NCBI GenBank assembly: GCA_029264075.1
Contig: JARICQ010000040.1
Location: 1-7,361, forward strand
Direction of reading: 5' to 3'
Origin: Tissierellaceae bacterium
GTDB taxonomy: Bacteria; Bacillota; Clostridia; Tissierellales; Tissierellaceae
DNA length: 7,361 nt
Made by a program: the position numbers and the translations under genes. The notes beneath the pieces are model-generated. The model did no database searches and was not told where the DNA came from. It worked only from the letters and a program-made list of their open reading frames with translations. Within the stretch, counting starts at the first letter, position 1. Every line of letters begins with the position of its first letter. Positions 6,757 to 7,361 of this stretch are shown piece after piece.

Positions 6757-7361
6757 TTATAGTAACCATGGATCATTTTCAGGTTCTATATAGTCGTGTT
6801 TATTGGTGTCGATTTCTCTTCCTGGGTCTGCTGGTTCAGTAGGAGTATTTAACTCTGGATGTAGATTATTTGCTTTTTTTAGATTTTCATGTGAATCCTT
6901 CTTTGGTAAATCTAAGTCTACATCATCAATAGAGATATTCATTGCTTCTGCTACTCCCTTTCCATAGTCAGGATCAGCCTGATAGCAATTATATATATGC
7001 CTATGCTTGATTTGAAGGGTTGAATCCCCCATATTCCTTGCAGTGTTGTCAAAGAGTACTTGCTTTTGATCTTCGGTCATTGCACGGAAGAGCATTCCAG
7101 GCTGTGTATAGTAGTCTGAATCGTCTTCTCTAAAGTCGTATCTATATACATCTCCACCCTTTTCCTTAGGTAGATTATCTTCTGGACTATCCTTCCAGTT
7201 GCCATAGCTATTTGGCTCATAGTGGTTTTCGCTGCCTAGGTTTCCATCTACACGCATCTGTCCGTCACGGTGGAAGCTGTGTGGATTCTCAACAGCCTTT
7301 GGTGAATTGACAGGTATCTGATGGTGGTTTACTCCTAGACGGTATCTCTGAGCATCTCCAT
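6757..7361 (-). CDS. katA: Haem catalase, C-terminal part (gene continues past the right edge)
   Basis: Monofunctional haem catalase, which converts hydrogen peroxide to water and oxygen in the cytosol. The frame is open from the right edge to TAA (complement of 6757-6759), giving 200 full codons. The methionine at 7255-7257 is internal, not a start. At the edge the protein reads GDAQRYRLGVNHHQIPVN, the end of the proximal haem-ligand signature RxFxYxDxQ and the conserved stretch after it. The last two bases are compatible with TAT, so the haem-ligand tyrosine is probably the cut codon. Downstream come RDGQMRVDGNLG, NSYGNW, DDSDYYTQPGMLFR and NTARNMGD, typical of the clade 3 catalase C-terminus. 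The final 50 or so residues (after VAEAMNISIDDVDLD) are polar, acidic and proline-containing, ending NDPWLL, and look longer than in the short Gram-positive catalases I recall. The N-terminus, promoter and catalytic histidine lie outside the window. Confidence 0.95.
   Translation of the reverse strand, partial: GDAQRYRLGVNHHQIPVNSPKAVENPHSFHRDGQMRVDGNLGSENHYEPNSYGNWKDSPEDNLPKEKGGDVYRYDFREDDSDYYTQPGMLFRAMTEDQKQVLFDNTARNMGDSTLQIKHRHIYNCYQADPDYGKGVAEAMNISIDDVDLDLPKKDSHENLKKANNLHPELNTPTEPADPGREIDTNKHDYIEPENDPWLL

Noticed and set aside
6757..7257. Catalase fragment read as a complete 166-residue gene starting at 7257
   Set aside because: The frame is open to the right edge and encodes conserved catalase sequence (GDAQRYRLGVNHHQ) upstream of that methionine, so the methionine is internal.

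Overview
The window is visibly AT-rich, uses AGA/AGG for arginine and ATA for isoleucine heavily, and has strong AGGAGG-type ribosome binding sites. This points to a low-GC Bacillota chromosome. The best guess is an anaerobic clostridial or Tissierellia-like organism, judged from protein style (RelP/YwaC-like synthetase, PolA-type stand-alone exonuclease, multi-TM GGDEF/EAL proteins). Genus cannot be fixed from the sequence alone. No mobile element, CRISPR array, tRNA or rRNA was seen.

Layout: four genes on the plus strand, then one convergent gene on the minus strand that runs off the right edge. (1) 4-723, a single-domain small alarmone, (p)ppGpp, synthetase. (2) 786-1658, a stand-alone 5'-3' exonuclease with all acidic metal ligands. 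(3) 1772-4873, a very large membrane protein with a 7-TM block, a second block of about 6 TM helices, then GAF, GGDEF and EAL domains, a probable bifunctional c-di-GMP enzyme. (4) 4983-6647, a second diguanylate cyclase with an external beta-sandwich-like domain, seven TM helices and a GGDEF domain. (5) complement of 6757 to beyond 7361, the C-terminal part of a monofunctional haem catalase, cut at the window edge next to the haem-ligand tyrosine.

Transcription: genes 1 to 3 could be co-transcribed, since no terminator is visible between them. A perfect 14-bp inverted repeat overlaps the stop of gene 3, and an extended -10 promoter lies just after it, so gene 4 probably has its own promoter. 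A strong bidirectional hairpin separates gene 4 from the catalase gene. All intergenic gaps are short (62, 113, 109 and 109 bases).

Functionally the region combines two nucleotide second messengers, (p)ppGpp and c-di-GMP, next to a nuclease and an oxidative-stress enzyme. That they act together is inference. Each gene belongs to a known family, and I do not see a clearly new biological system. The most unusual points are the double membrane sensor of gene 3, the stop-free leader reading frame that overlaps its start, the short frame joining genes 1 and 2 at an A7 tract, and the terminator/promoter overlap before gene 4.
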